Positions 18,236 to 27,529 of a stretch of 64,000 nucleotides of DNA are shown here, one piece after another (position 1 is the stretch's first letter; the number at the start of each line of letters is the position of its first letter). Position numbers and translations under genes: made by a program. The DNA is from Pseudobutyrivibrio sp. GTDB lineage: Bacteria > Bacillota > Clostridia > Lachnospirales > Lachnospiraceae. The notes beneath the pieces were generated by a model, which saw nothing but the letters and a program-made list of their open reading frames with translations, did not search any database and was not told the DNA's origin. The stretch is taken from the NCBI RefSeq assembly GCF_015057185.1, contig NZ_SVEV01000017.1:1-64000 (forward strand). The letters run 5' to 3'.

Positions 18236-19519
18236 TTAATCAACTGCCTTTAGAATTGGAATACAGCAGTTTTGTCCACCGCCGAATCCTCTAAGCATTG
18301 CTGTCTTTGGATTATTCTTTACCTGTCTAGGACCTGCCTGACCTCTAAGCTGTAAAACAGCCTCATAAACATCAGCCATTCCAGATGCGCCAAAGGCATG
18401 TCCGTAAGAAGTTCTTCCTCCATGTGGATTGATTGGCTTATCACCATCAAATGCTGTACGTCCTTCCAGTACCCATTTCCAGCCCTCACCTCTTGGTAAA
18501 TAACCTACCTCTTCTGCTGCAAGTAACTGAGATGGTAGTACAAAATCATTTACTAATAGAAGATCAATATCCTCTGGTTTATAGCCTGTAGACTCATAAA
18601 CCTGTCTTGCTGCTTCTTTTGTTATTTCCATTTCATTGTGTGGTCTCATAAGTTCTAAACAAGATGAACCTATGCCAACTACCTGAATCGGTTTTTGCTT
18701 AAACTTTTTAGCCATTTCAAGAGGGCAAACGATACAACATGCGGCGCCATCAGCGCCTGGAGCATTACCGGTAACACGAAGATACTGAGTTGTTTTTGGA
18801 TTGAATGGAGATCTAAGATATTCCATTGGATCATCCATGCCTGCTCTTTTTGCCGCCTCTTCGAATGGCTCTCTATACATTGCAAGTGGATTGAGTGCTG
18901 CTGCACGTCTTCCGTGATAAGACATAGTGTTTAATACTTCATCAACCTGCTCATCTGTCAGACCGTATGTATTTTTATATAAATCAATCCAATCATCCTG
19001 ACCTATATGACCGCCACCTAATGCTCTAGTGTAGGCTCTGTCCATAATTGCTTCCAAATCTGGAACAAGCTCCTCTAATGTAAGAGGGGTTCTAATATGA
19101 GCTGGCTTACCTTTTACCGGCATGCCATTTGCCATTTCAACTGCACCTGTAAGTACAATGTCATGGGCTCCGCTGGCTACATCCTCAACTGCCTCCTGCA
19201 ATGCAACATATCCGCTGCAACATGCTTCTGAATGGTGGACTGAGCCTTTACCTCTCACTCCAAACCATTCAGCAACTTGCATGTTAGGAGTAGCAGCATT
19301 ATTAAAGAATTTAGGATTTGCAGAAGCGTGATAGAAGAATTCAATATCTCTTGGCTCCAACCCAGCATCTGCTATAGCCTGCAGTGCTGCTGTGCCAAAG
19401 AATTCTCCCTCTGTTAGACCCTGTAATTCTGGATCATCATTAATATTGCAAAATGGTGTTGCCCCAATACCTATAATTGCAACTTCACGATTATATTTAC
19501 CTACTCTCCCTGGGACCAT
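18236..19519 (-). CDS. SCP-x/PhlC-type thiolase-superfamily protein
   Basis: 427 residues. The thiolase fold is clear: nucleophile region HHSEACCSGYVALQEA (about 95-110), the NPHGGRTSYGHAFGASG block with its His, and a C-terminal RGFGGGQNCC. The family makes or breaks C-C bonds next to a carbonyl: thiolytic cleavage, retro-aldol, or C-acylation of phenols as in PhlACB. Being coupled to a DUF35 gene and set among sugar/phenol enzymes rather than beta-oxidation genes, cleavage or transfer of an acyl group on an aromatic product is possible. That is inference. GGAGG precedes the ATG. Confidence 0.85.
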   Translation of the reverse strand: MVPGRVGKYNREVAIIGIGATPFCNINDDPELQGLTEGEFFGTAALQAIADAGLEPRDIEFFYHASANPKFFNNAATPNMQVAEWFGVRGKGSVHHSEACCSGYVALQEAVEDVASGAHDIVLTGAVEMANGMPVKGKPAHIRTPLTLEELVPDLEAIMDRAYTRALGGGHIGQDDWIDLYKNTYGLTDEQVDEVLNTMSYHGRRAAALNPLAMYREPFEEAAKRAGMDDPMEYLRSPFNPKTTQYLRVTGNAPGADGAACCIVCPLEMAKKFKQKPIQVVGIGSSCLELMRPHNEMEITKEAARQVYESTGYKPEDIDLLLVNDFVLPSQLLAAEEVGYLPRGEGWKWVLEGRTAFDGDKPINPHGGRTSYGHAFGASGMADVYEAVLQLRGQAGPRQVKNNPKTAMLRGFGGGQNCCIPILKAVD

Positions 19520-19529
19520 AACTGTCCTC

Positions 19530-20495
19530 CTATTTTCTACTGTCAGCCTTAAGTTCCAAATATAAAACTTCCTGTGGTGTTAGCTTAACGTTTAATGCAC
19601 CAAGTGAAGATTCAATCTCACTTCTGTTAGCTGCACCAATAATTGGAAATGCATTAAGAGGACTATCAAGAACATATGCCATAGCTACCTGTGGAATTGT
19701 GCAGCCCTTCTCCTCTGCGATTTCCTTGCATCTATCAAGTCTTACGAAGTTTTCTTCATAGCAGTATCCAATTCTGCAGAACTGATCAATTGCCTCTGGG
19801 TCATTTGCAAGAAGCTCTCTTGTAATACGTCCTGAGAATAATCCACGTGCAAGTGATGAGTATGCTAAAACTGGCATTTGATTTTTTGTGTACCACTCCT
19901 GTGCTTCTGCATTCTTGTTGCCTGCGATTGTTACACAACCTGGTGCAAATGGATTCTTAACCTGCTCAGCCAAGCTAAAGTTTGGAGAAGACACAGACAT
20001 CGGTGTGAGATTATGAGCGTATGCATACTCATTTGCCTCTTCCAATCTCTGGTGTGTCCAGTTAGAGCCACCAAATATTTTGATACGTCCTGCAGCCTGA
20101 TGCTCATTTAACTTTTCTACAATTGGACCTACTGGAAGCTCTGTGTTATCTCTGTGTAACAGATAGATATCAAGATAATCCGTCTGAAGTTCTGCAAGTG
20201 TTTCTGCAAGGTCAGAATCAATATCATATGGTGTCACACGCTGGCGATAATCTGTTGGGTGTGCGCCCTTTGATAAAAGTACGATATTCTCTCTTACACC
20301 ACGTGTCTTAATCCACTCACCTACAGTTGGCTCAGAATCATATGCTCTAGCTGTATCAATAGCTGTAATTCCTAAATCATATGCAGCGTCTAGTGTCTGA
20401 AAATGCTTTTCCTTGTTGTCTGGAAACATTCCGAATGTTCCCATGAAAAATTTACTAACCTTCTTGTCGATTCCATCAAACTTTACATATTCCAT
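19530..20495 (-). CDS. Aldo/keto reductase
   Basis: A 321-residue (beta/alpha)8 NADPH-dependent reductase. The catalytic set is visible: Asp in DTARAYDSEP, Tyr four residues later, Lys in LLSKGAHP and His in YLLHRDN. The cofactor region near the C terminus reads IIGAANRSEIESS. It would interconvert a carbonyl and an alcohol of a sugar or aglycone. It is 10 bp upstream of the thiolase gene and in the same transcript. Confidence 0.88.
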   Translation of the reverse strand: MEYVKFDGIDKKVSKFFMGTFGMFPDNKEKHFQTLDAAYDLGITAIDTARAYDSEPTVGEWIKTRGVRENIVLLSKGAHPTDYRQRVTPYDIDSDLAETLAELQTDYLDIYLLHRDNTELPVGPIVEKLNEHQAAGRIKIFGGSNWTHQRLEEANEYAYAHNLTPMSVSSPNFSLAEQVKNPFAPGCVTIAGNKNAEAQEWYTKNQMPVLAYSSLARGLFSGRITRELLANDPEAIDQFCRIGYCYEENFVRLDRCKEIAEEKGCTIPQVAMAYVLDSPLNAFPIIGAANRSEIESSLGALNVKLTPQEVLYLELKADSRK

Positions 20496-20519
20496 AATTT
20501 CTTTCTCCTTTAATTAATT

Positions 20520-20529
20520 CGTATTTACG
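20520..20529 (-). repeat. CGTAAATACG dispersed motif (intergenic copy)
   Basis: The only intergenic member of nine perfect copies. The others are at 7997-8006, 22298-22307, 27126-27135, 29850-29859, 31628-31637, 40829-40838, 50939-50948 and 55575-55584; one-base variants CGTAAATGCG lie at 16315-16324, 22931-22940 and 57980-57989. All read in this orientation along the sense strand of their gene, including the single plus-strand case at 40,829. It is an interrupted palindrome, CGTA-AA-TACG. Confidence 0.75.
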
Positions 20530-20531
20530 TA

Positions 20532-21017
20532 TTAGCTAACCTTGAAATTGGCATCTAAACCGCCAGTTTTCTCCTCGTTGTAGACCTCAAGGAAAAGACC
20601 TGTCTCCTTGTGTAAATCAAGATATGCAAACTCCATACCGATTTCTGGATCCTTGCACCACAGCCATGGGTCCCTACCTGTGAGCTTCTTGTGCTCTTCG
20701 ATTACCTTTCCAAAATCATCTCTTGTGATTACTGCAATGTGATGCATTCCTGGGCCATGTTCCTCAAGCCAACTCTTATATGGGCTATCGCTGATAGGCT
20801 GAATAAGCTCAATTTCAAATCCCCAGCAATTGCAGAATGCCATGATTGTCTGAAGTCTTTCTCTCTTACCATTTAATGTGAAATCAGGGAACTCATTTGA
20901 ATCAAGTGGGCTAACTCTCCATGGTCCAATGCCAAGCTTTTCATAGTTCTTGATTGACTCCTCAACATCCTCAACGATAATTCCAATCTGTAAAAATTTT
21001 GCAAGTTGTGTATCCAT
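20532..21017 (-). CDS. VOC (glyoxalase/epimerase-like) family protein
   Basis: 161 residues with two beta-alpha-beta-beta-beta modules: FLQIGIIVEDVEESIKNYEK at the start, HHIAVITRDDF near 90 and a C-terminal GLFLEVYNEE. The likely metal ligands are His in HHIAV and Glu in LEVY. Members include methylmalonyl-CoA epimerase, glyoxalases and ring-cleaving dioxygenases. In this operon a keto-sugar or acyl-CoA epimerase is a reasonable guess, no more. Confidence 0.8.
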   Translation of the reverse strand: MDTQLAKFLQIGIIVEDVEESIKNYEKLGIGPWRVSPLDSNEFPDFTLNGKRERLQTIMAFCNCWGFEIELIQPISDSPYKSWLEEHGPGMHHIAVITRDDFGKVIEEHKKLTGRDPWLWCKDPEIGMEFAYLDLHKETGLFLEVYNEEKTGGLDANFKVS

Positions 21018-21038
21018 TTTTATTCCTCCTAAAATTTG

Positions 21039-21974
21039 TTATTTGTATATTGGATCTAGCACTGTGTCTATATAATTTTTTGTAAGTAATATGGTTGCAA
21101 GTGGCTCAGGTGTTCCATCAGATTCGATTCCAACCCAGCCCTTGTGATTGTGCTTTTTCATAAGCTCCCACAAGCCTTCAAAGTCAAGGACTCCACCACC
21201 TGGCTCCCAGAACCATCTGCCACCTTTTTCATCAAACTCTGCACCTGGACCAAATCGCTTTTTATCAGGTGCATTAACATAAGTTGTATCCTTAATGTGG
21301 AAATACTGAACTCTATCATGATAAGCATCATAGAATTTCAAAATATCCTTACCCATGATTGCTACCTGTGCAGTATCCAAACAGTAGTAAACATATCTTG
21401 GATCAGTCATCTCTAAGAATTTCTCATGGTCATATTTATTTACTGCGCACCAAAACTCATTATGGATTGATACTGCCAGTCCTTTTTCTGCACACATGCG
21501 ACCAACTGTATTCATACACTCTGCCACATTTTTAAGTCCTTCTTCATCAAGAGGCCCTGTTCCATAGTATTGACCTGCTGGCTGAACAATTAAATTTATT
21601 CCACCACACTCAGCCAAGGCATCTATGGCCTGCCGTTCGTACACATAAATTGCTTCGTGGTTTCTCTTGTCTTGTGAACCAACATGATGAGAAAACATTC
21701 CTGTAATTCGTTCAATGCCTCTTTCTTTAGCAAAATCCTTGAAGTTTTTCATAGAGCCAAAGGCATTTTGAATACTAGGTACAGAAAAGACCATTATCTC
21801 TATTCCCTTAAAGCCTGCTCCTGCAAAATATCTAAGGATTTTATCCCAGTCCTGATAGTAATAGGCATTTCCAAAATCACCCATGTACCACTCGTTGAAA
21901 TTATTTATTTTCTTGTAGTTAATGTTTCCCCAAAGGTTGGTCATATATGAGTAATTAATATTTCTCTCTTCCAT
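21039..21974 (-). CDS. TIM-barrel isomerase/epimerase family protein
   Basis: 311 residues of the xylose-isomerase-like TIM barrel. The metal ligands are complete: Glu in SIHNEFWC, Asp in YCLDTAQVA, His in YFHIKDT and Glu in VGIESDGT. The start codon overlaps the stop of the preceding gene (TAATG), so the two related proteins are made in step and may form a heteromer. A product of sugar oxidation is the probable substrate. Confidence 0.8.
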   Translation of the reverse strand: MEERNINYSYMTNLWGNINYKKINNFNEWYMGDFGNAYYYQDWDKILRYFAGAGFKGIEIMVFSVPSIQNAFGSMKNFKDFAKERGIERITGMFSHHVGSQDKRNHEAIYVYERQAIDALAECGGINLIVQPAGQYYGTGPLDEEGLKNVAECMNTVGRMCAEKGLAVSIHNEFWCAVNKYDHEKFLEMTDPRYVYYCLDTAQVAIMGKDILKFYDAYHDRVQYFHIKDTTYVNAPDKKRFGPGAEFDEKGGRWFWEPGGGVLDFEGLWELMKKHNHKGWVGIESDGTPEPLATILLTKNYIDTVLDPIYK

Positions 21975-22966
21975 TACTTATCCCTCCCTTTGGTGTATTC
22001 TTTTTCCAATCTATTCCAGAAGGTTCTAAGTCGAAGTATTCCTTTAGGAATGTCTAGAGAATATTTAGATTCAAGAATTACAGGACCATCAAAGCCTGCT
22101 TCTTTCAAAGTTTTGTACAAACCGTTAAAGTCTATGTCACCATAGCCTAAATCCCAGTAAACTCTTTGGTTTTCACCGTCCTGAGGAAACTCTGGAGAAA
22201 TAGTAGCTCTCACATTTGCCTCGTCCTTGAATTTGGAATCAGTGAAATATGCCACCTGTAGCTGGTTTGCATACTTTTTCATGTAAACCTTGTAATCCGT
22301 ATTTACGATATATAAATGTGCTGGATCTGGAGTGTAACTAATTAGGTTTTTATCTAGCTTTTCAATAAAAGCATCTACCAAATCACCTGCCATAGTCGTC
22401 CAAAATTCATTTCTCACTACAGCATTAATTCCTAGTTCCCTACATTTTTCTCCAATTCGATTAACACATGCTGCCATTTCATCTTGAAATTTCAAGATTT
22501 TACCTTCGTCATCACCAAATTCCTGTTTTAGAAATCCAGCGCCAGGTGTCGGCGAAATAACAAGAGTACTGCCTTTTAATTCTTTTAATGCTTGTGCAGC
22601 ATCAACCGCATACTGGTAAAATCCATCAGCATATTTATCCATTGTCAGTCCAGTTTCAAAAAGGCTGTTATACATAGCCTGAGCTGAAACTGACACAGCT
22701 TCTACATTCTCAATTCCCTTGTCATTAAGATAATCAAGATATCCTGCTGGGGAGCCAAAGCGAGTCCTTATTGATGCTGTGCATATTGGCGCACCATTAC
22801 GGGAAACATTTTCCGTATTAGGTACAAGTGGTATCATCACAGAAGTAAACCCTGCTGCCGCAAACATATCAGTAAGTTCATCCCAATACCATTTTGCTGC
22901 TCTTAAGAATGCTCCTGGTCCGCTAGTATCCGCATTTACGATACCGTAGCTTGCAACTGGCTTCAT
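21974..22966 (-). CDS. TIM-barrel isomerase-like protein with altered metal site
   Basis: 330 residues, first gene of the catabolic operon, with GGAGG before the ATG. The fold matches the next gene, and Glu (VVRNEFWT), Asp (YTPDPAHLY) and Glu (ILESKYS) are kept, but the strand carrying the metal His in its relatives (YFHIKD) here reads AYFTDSKF with no His. It may therefore be a non-catalytic partner of the 21,039 product, or use another ligand. It contains one CGTAAATACG and one CGTAAATGCG motif. Confidence 0.78.
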   Translation of the reverse strand: MKPVASYGIVNADTSGPGAFLRAAKWYWDELTDMFAAAGFTSVMIPLVPNTENVSRNGAPICTASIRTRFGSPAGYLDYLNDKGIENVEAVSVSAQAMYNSLFETGLTMDKYADGFYQYAVDAAQALKELKGSTLVISPTPGAGFLKQEFGDDEGKILKFQDEMAACVNRIGEKCRELGINAVVRNEFWTTMAGDLVDAFIEKLDKNLISYTPDPAHLYIVNTDYKVYMKKYANQLQVAYFTDSKFKDEANVRATISPEFPQDGENQRVYWDLGYGDIDFNGLYKTLKEAGFDGPVILESKYSLDIPKGILRLRTFWNRLEKEYTKGRDK

Positions 22967-23033
22967 ATCATTTTCCCTCCTTCATTTGATGACTTAATGT
23001 TAATTGAGACACATTTTCGTCACAATCTATGTA

Positions 23034-23053
23034 TTTCCACTTTAAAGTGGAAA
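23034..23053. promoter_or_regulatory. 20-bp perfect palindrome, operator between operon and regulator
   Basis: TTTCCACTTTAAAGTGGAAA is a perfect inverted repeat in the 138-bp gap between the catabolic operon (minus, start 22,966) and the regulator gene (plus, start 23,105). Its core equals the 12-bp palindrome inside the OPT promoter at 1833-1844. The product of the adjacent regulator gene is the obvious candidate ligand, but this is inferred. Confidence 0.7.
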
Positions 23054-23104
23054 ATATAAATGATATCATTTCATTTATGGGAAAGTATTTTAGGGGGATT
23101 TCAT

Positions 23105-25039
23105 ATGGACTCATTAGCTTTTACTCTTAGACAGCGTAAAATTCTATATTTGATTCAAAATAGTTCTGATTTTATCACTAGTGGAGAAGTGGCAACGGCA
23201 TTGAATGTCTCGTCAAGGACTGTTCGCAATGACATTAATGTAATGAACGACATTATGGCGCCATACAACGCTAGAATCATTTCTACAAATAGTAAGGGAT
23301 TTATCTTCGAAGCTGATGATCCTCAGCTGATTAGACAGATAAGTCAAATAGATGTGGCTTTTTTTACAAGAGAGGATCGAGTACGCTATTTGGCATTTCG
23401 TTTATGCGAATCTAAAAAACCCCTTGATTTATATGACTTAGAGGAAGAAATATTTATTAGTCATTCAGCACTAATATCTGATATTCAAAGTCTTAAAAAG
23501 AAATATAGCTACGGCGAACCTAACATTAGAATAAACATTCATGGAGATAGTATCTCACTGGAGCAAAATGAATTTAAAATCCGTCTTTTGCTTTTGAACC
23601 TTTTCCATCACGACTGGGATTATGACTCAGATATTAACGCTTACTATAATCATGACTTTTTAGATGGAGATTTGTTAAATATCATTATGACAAAAACACC
23701 TGCTATATTGATAAATCACGGCCTTCAGCTGGATGATCCTACTCTAAAGGCACTAGAGCTGTCTCTTGCCATAATGCATAAAAGATACTGTGACAATCAC
23801 ATATTACCAGATGTACTACCACCCTATAATCCAAAGTCAAATACCGGATTTATTGTTCAAGAATTATTTGAAATAATAGAGAATCATACAGATATATGTT
23901 ACGTTGAAAGCGAGAAAAACAGAATTGCACAGTTCATTTCAAATGTTAGTCTCGCACCACAAAAATGGTCAATAGCAGATGATAGCAATCAACTTATATC
24001 TCCTTTTACAATCAAAGAAACCCATAAATATTTAGATTTTATCAATGAATTTTATTATGTGGATTTTTCTAAGGACAAGGAGTTTGTTGGGATTCTGCAG
24101 ATTTTTTTACAACAGCTTTTGTCAGGTCACACAACTTTCCAACAGTTTCAAAGCTCATACTCACCTAAAGAAACACTTACGGCTGAATATGAATTGGCAT
24201 GGCTGTTTCAATATCTATCAGTTGATTATATGAATCGATATCTACAGGAATCTGAGCTAAGTAGCTTGGCTGTTTGCTTTAGTGGAGCCATTAGACATTA
24301 TTTACAGGAGCATCCTAATAGAAAATTAAAAGCAGTATTATTTAGTCATAGAAATATGACTTCTGCCTGGGCATTGAAGAGACACATTCTAGAGTCTTTC
24401 CAGCTTTATCTGGATATAATTGACATATTGCCATTGAACTACATTGATAACTACGATTTTTCCGGATTAGATATAGTTTTTACAACTATACATAAACCAA
24501 TTTCTAATAAGTATAGAATCAAACAAATTATTATTAATGACAGTCTAGATGTTGAAACAGTTGCTGATGTAAAAAATATAAAGTTGCTTTCTTTCAATAA
24601 TATTTGGCCTAAAACATCTTCCATTAATTATTTATTGATTAATGCTTTCTTTCATGAAAATGTAGATATTAAAGATGAGCTTCGACTAATAGAAATTATG
24701 ATGCAAGATTTTATAACAGATGGAATCGCTACAGAGGAACACCTCCTAGATATTACAAAGAGAGAGGCGATATCTTCATTTGGAATAAAACCTGGCTTGT
24801 TTTTTGTCTACAGTGTTTTACCTGCGCGAAAAACAAAGCTTTCAATTATGACACTAAAACATCGTATGCGCTGGAATGGATACAGAGTTTCCACCATAGT
24901 CATGGGAACTTTCTCGAAAGAAGACTCTACCCTGTTATTTCATCTAAAACTTCTTTTGTGCAACAGAGATTATGATTGCGAACTACTAAGACAGTTAAAA
25001 AGTAAAAATCAAATCATTGAATATCTATTAAAACAATAA
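23105..25039 (+). CDS. Multidomain HTH transcriptional regulator (BglG/Mga-like, PRD-type)
   Basis: About 644 residues. The N terminus is an HTH_11 winged helix (RQRKILYLIQ; EVATALNVSSRTVRNDINVM), followed by a second HTH-like segment (DLYDLEEEIFISHSALISDI) and long helical regions resembling PRD domains, ending in an EII-like portion. This is the layout of BglG/LicR/Mga-type regulators, which sense sugar status. A paralogue lies at 60,269. The ATG at 23,105 is preferred over one at 23,060 because AGGGGG lies seven bases upstream. Divergent from the catabolic operon with a palindrome between, it is probably its specific regulator. Confidence 0.8.
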   Translation: MDSLAFTLRQRKILYLIQNSSDFITSGEVATALNVSSRTVRNDINVMNDIMAPYNARIISTNSKGFIFEADDPQLIRQISQIDVAFFTREDRVRYLAFRLCESKKPLDLYDLEEEIFISHSALISDIQSLKKKYSYGEPNIRINIHGDSISLEQNEFKIRLLLLNLFHHDWDYDSDINAYYNHDFLDGDLLNIIMTKTPAILINHGLQLDDPTLKALELSLAIMHKRYCDNHILPDVLPPYNPKSNTGFIVQELFEIIENHTDICYVESEKNRIAQFISNVSLAPQKWSIADDSNQLISPFTIKETHKYLDFINEFYYVDFSKDKEFVGILQIFLQQLLSGHTTFQQFQSSYSPKETLTAEYELAWLFQYLSVDYMNRYLQESELSSLAVCFSGAIRHYLQEHPNRKLKAVLFSHRNMTSAWALKRHILESFQLYLDIIDILPLNYIDNYDFSGLDIVFTTIHKPISNKYRIKQIIINDSLDVETVADVKNIKLLSFNNIWPKTSSINYLLINAFFHENVDIKDELRLIEIMMQDFITDGIATEEHLLDITKREAISSFGIKPGLFFVYSVLPARKTKLSIMTLKHRMRWNGYRVSTIVMGTFSKEDSTLLFHLKLLLCNRDYDCELLRQLKSKNQIIEYLLKQ

Positions 25040-25050
25040 TGTCAAAAAAA

Positions 25051-25070
25051 TAGCCGCCAAATGGCGGCTA
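25051..25070 (-). terminator. Terminator between convergent genes
   Basis: A perfect 9-bp stem TAGCCGCCA/TGGCGGCTA with a 2-nt centre is followed on the minus strand by seven T. It ends the AraC-GH39 gene and may also serve the plus-strand regulator gene that stops at 25,039. Confidence 0.8.
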
Positions 25071-25079
25071 ATTCTACCT

Positions 25080-27494
25080 TTAAGAATTTTTCTTTACACT
25101 AATGCATGCAAACTCATTTGATTTTAATTTCACTGAGAACTTCAGGACGTTATCCTGAGCTTCTTCTGTTGAAATTGTAAGTCCCGGTTCACATACTCTT
25201 CTACAAAATTTGATGTCATTTTTCGAAAGTGATTTTTCAAAATCAAGACTCTTCCAAATGCCGAGAATACTTCCATGGTCCTCATTGACACGATATACTC
25301 TGGCTTTGTATTTGCCATCATCAATATTTGATATTTCAAAATTAATATCAAGAGAATCATTGTCTTCGTAATATTTCCAAAGCTCTTTTTTATTAATGTC
25401 CCCTTCGTTAGTTAAATAATAACTATAATTTAGTTTCTTTTGATTATGGCAGAGGATAATCATGCTACCATTCTCGTCAATGGTAATGATATAGTTTTTC
25501 CCCTGACCTACTACCTTTGGCTTGAGCCTGTTCATAAAATCAAATGCAAATGCTGAAGGCTTGAATATACTATCTTTTGTAATAAGCCCAGAGCCACCAA
25601 AAAGCAGCTCATTAGTGTCAGAAAACTCAACTAGTCTGTCACTGGCTATAAAGTAGCCAACTCCCTCTATTTTATCTGCCACCTGCAAAAGATTTTTGAT
25701 TATATATGCCCCCTTAAAGCAGGAATCATTTATTGCGTTTCTATCTGAAAGAGTGGCATTCCATTCGCTGACAAACAGCGGCATATTTGGTGGAAATCCA
25801 GCTTCATTCATACAACCGCGAATCATATCAGTAGCATGGAGCAAGAAATCATTGTCAGTGCTTCGTCTAGAATACAAATCATTTTTTATTTCTCCACTTG
25901 TGTATGGGAAACTAATCATTGATATGAAATCTGGTTGATATGGTTGCTTTCTCCATTCTCCAAGGAAATCTGTAATCCATTCCTTTCCTCTATCATCTCT
26001 AATTCCGCAGCCGCCAAATCGAACCTTTTTATTATGCTTGCGAATAGCCTGAGCTGTTGCATTAAAAATATCATAGTAATTGTAGTTAGGTATTGTTTCC
26101 GAGCGCTCATCATACCACAATTCTACTATCCAAGTGCCGACTTCCTCAGAACCATAATAATCATTGAGATGTAAAAAGAATGCTTCTATTAGCTTTACCC
26201 AAACATCTCTATCATATCGTAAATCCGGATTTAGTGTACAAACAATAGGTTCACTAACATTTTTTATTATCCTTTTAGGCTTGATTCCTAATTCTATTGC
26301 AGGCTTAAGGTTATGCTCTAACACAAAGTCTATGATGCCATCAATTTTTGAAAAGTTATACTGTCCTTCATCATCATCTACAGCTAAAAGCATAGTCTTT
26401 GTAAATAAATTCCAAAACCTCACATATTCAAAATGTAACTGATCCGCAAGCTTTGCAATATGCTCTCTGATTTCAGCCTGCATCATATCATCTGCGCATC
26501 CACCATTAATTGCATTGCGATATCCATGCTTGATAGATTGCAAGCTTTCAAAATCTCGTATTGAATGTTTCGCAATGACTTCATTTGGATTGTCAAACAC
26601 ATCCACTAAATCTGTGAAACCATTTTTTAAAATATATTCCAATTTATCCTGAAGCTTTTTATCTAAGGTTGTACTCTTATTCTTATGTTTACATTCTCGT
26701 TCTTTTCTAACCTCTGATGGTGTCTGACCATACACCTGCTTGAAGCCCTTGTTAAAAAGGGCCACTGTGGAAAATCCATTATTAAATGCCACCTTTGTTA
26801 TAGGATCATCTGTGTACATCAAATCATCATAAGCATGGCTCAAACGCACATTGGTAACATATTTGAGAAAACTCATTCCAAATGTTTTCTTAAAAAATCT
26901 GGATAAATAAGCCTCTGATAAATATAGCTTGTCCGCCAAATCCTTTAGGGATAATTCATTTTTATAATTTCCCATTACATAATTATTAATCTGCGCAATA
27001 CGAGTATCTATTGAATCCTCATTTTTGTATCTAATATCCGAATCTCTCAGAAGAAAATTTATGGTAAGGACATCTAATATCTCATAGCAAATGGAAATAT
27101 GCCCAAAATCAGAAGTAGACCCATTCGTATTTACGTAATGTGTCAAAAGCTTTTTTATTTTGCTTCTAAGTAAATCATATTGTTCTGAATCCCCTAGATT
27201 GCTATTGCATAGAAAACGTACATCCAGCGCTCCTAAAATATCTGCCATAAGACCAAATGAAATAGATATTTTAACAAGAAGTCCATCATCTGAAAGTCTG
27301 ATGCAATGCTTTTTATTTGCATTTACCAAATAGATTCCTTCTTCAAAAAGAGTAATTGTCTCGTTCCCCATTTGAATATCAGCACGCCCTTGCAAAACAT
27401 AGCAGAGCTCCACACTCTGATGAAAATGCTCAGTCTCTATTCGTTTGTCACAAATCTCTATTCGTACACGATCCTTAGCCCTATTTATCTCCAT
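25080..27494 (-). CDS. AraC-type regulator fused to a GH39-like glycosidase domain
   Basis: About 804 residues. Order: cupin sensor domain (TEHFHQSVELCYVLQG), AraC double HTH (LSLKDLADKLYLSEAYLSRFFKK; ITKVAFNNGFSTVALFNKGFK) ending near residue 280, then a long GH39 beta-xylosidase-like (beta/alpha)8 region. The presumed acid/base Glu lies in IVELWYDE and the nucleophile in FVSEWNA. No signal peptide, so the glycosidase part is cytoplasmic and may be a sensor rather than an enzyme. The start at 27,494 is chosen for the GGGGGA site just upstream. It contains a CGTAAATACG copy. Confidence 0.85.
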   Translation of the reverse strand: MEINRAKDRVRIEICDKRIETEHFHQSVELCYVLQGRADIQMGNETITLFEEGIYLVNANKKHCIRLSDDGLLVKISISFGLMADILGALDVRFLCNSNLGDSEQYDLLRSKIKKLLTHYVNTNGSTSDFGHISICYEILDVLTINFLLRDSDIRYKNEDSIDTRIAQINNYVMGNYKNELSLKDLADKLYLSEAYLSRFFKKTFGMSFLKYVTNVRLSHAYDDLMYTDDPITKVAFNNGFSTVALFNKGFKQVYGQTPSEVRKERECKHKNKSTTLDKKLQDKLEYILKNGFTDLVDVFDNPNEVIAKHSIRDFESLQSIKHGYRNAINGGCADDMMQAEIREHIAKLADQLHFEYVRFWNLFTKTMLLAVDDDEGQYNFSKIDGIIDFVLEHNLKPAIELGIKPKRIIKNVSEPIVCTLNPDLRYDRDVWVKLIEAFFLHLNDYYGSEEVGTWIVELWYDERSETIPNYNYYDIFNATAQAIRKHNKKVRFGGCGIRDDRGKEWITDFLGEWRKQPYQPDFISMISFPYTSGEIKNDLYSRRSTDNDFLLHATDMIRGCMNEAGFPPNMPLFVSEWNATLSDRNAINDSCFKGAYIIKNLLQVADKIEGVGYFIASDRLVEFSDTNELLFGGSGLITKDSIFKPSAFAFDFMNRLKPKVVGQGKNYIITIDENGSMIILCHNQKKLNYSYYLTNEGDINKKELWKYYEDNDSLDINFEISNIDDGKYKARVYRVNEDHGSILGIWKSLDFEKSLSKNDIKFCRRVCEPGLTISTEEAQDNVLKFSVKLKSNEFACISVKKNS

Positions 27495-27529
27495 CAAGTC
27501 CCCCATTGTAAAATAATCCAAGCCATTGT

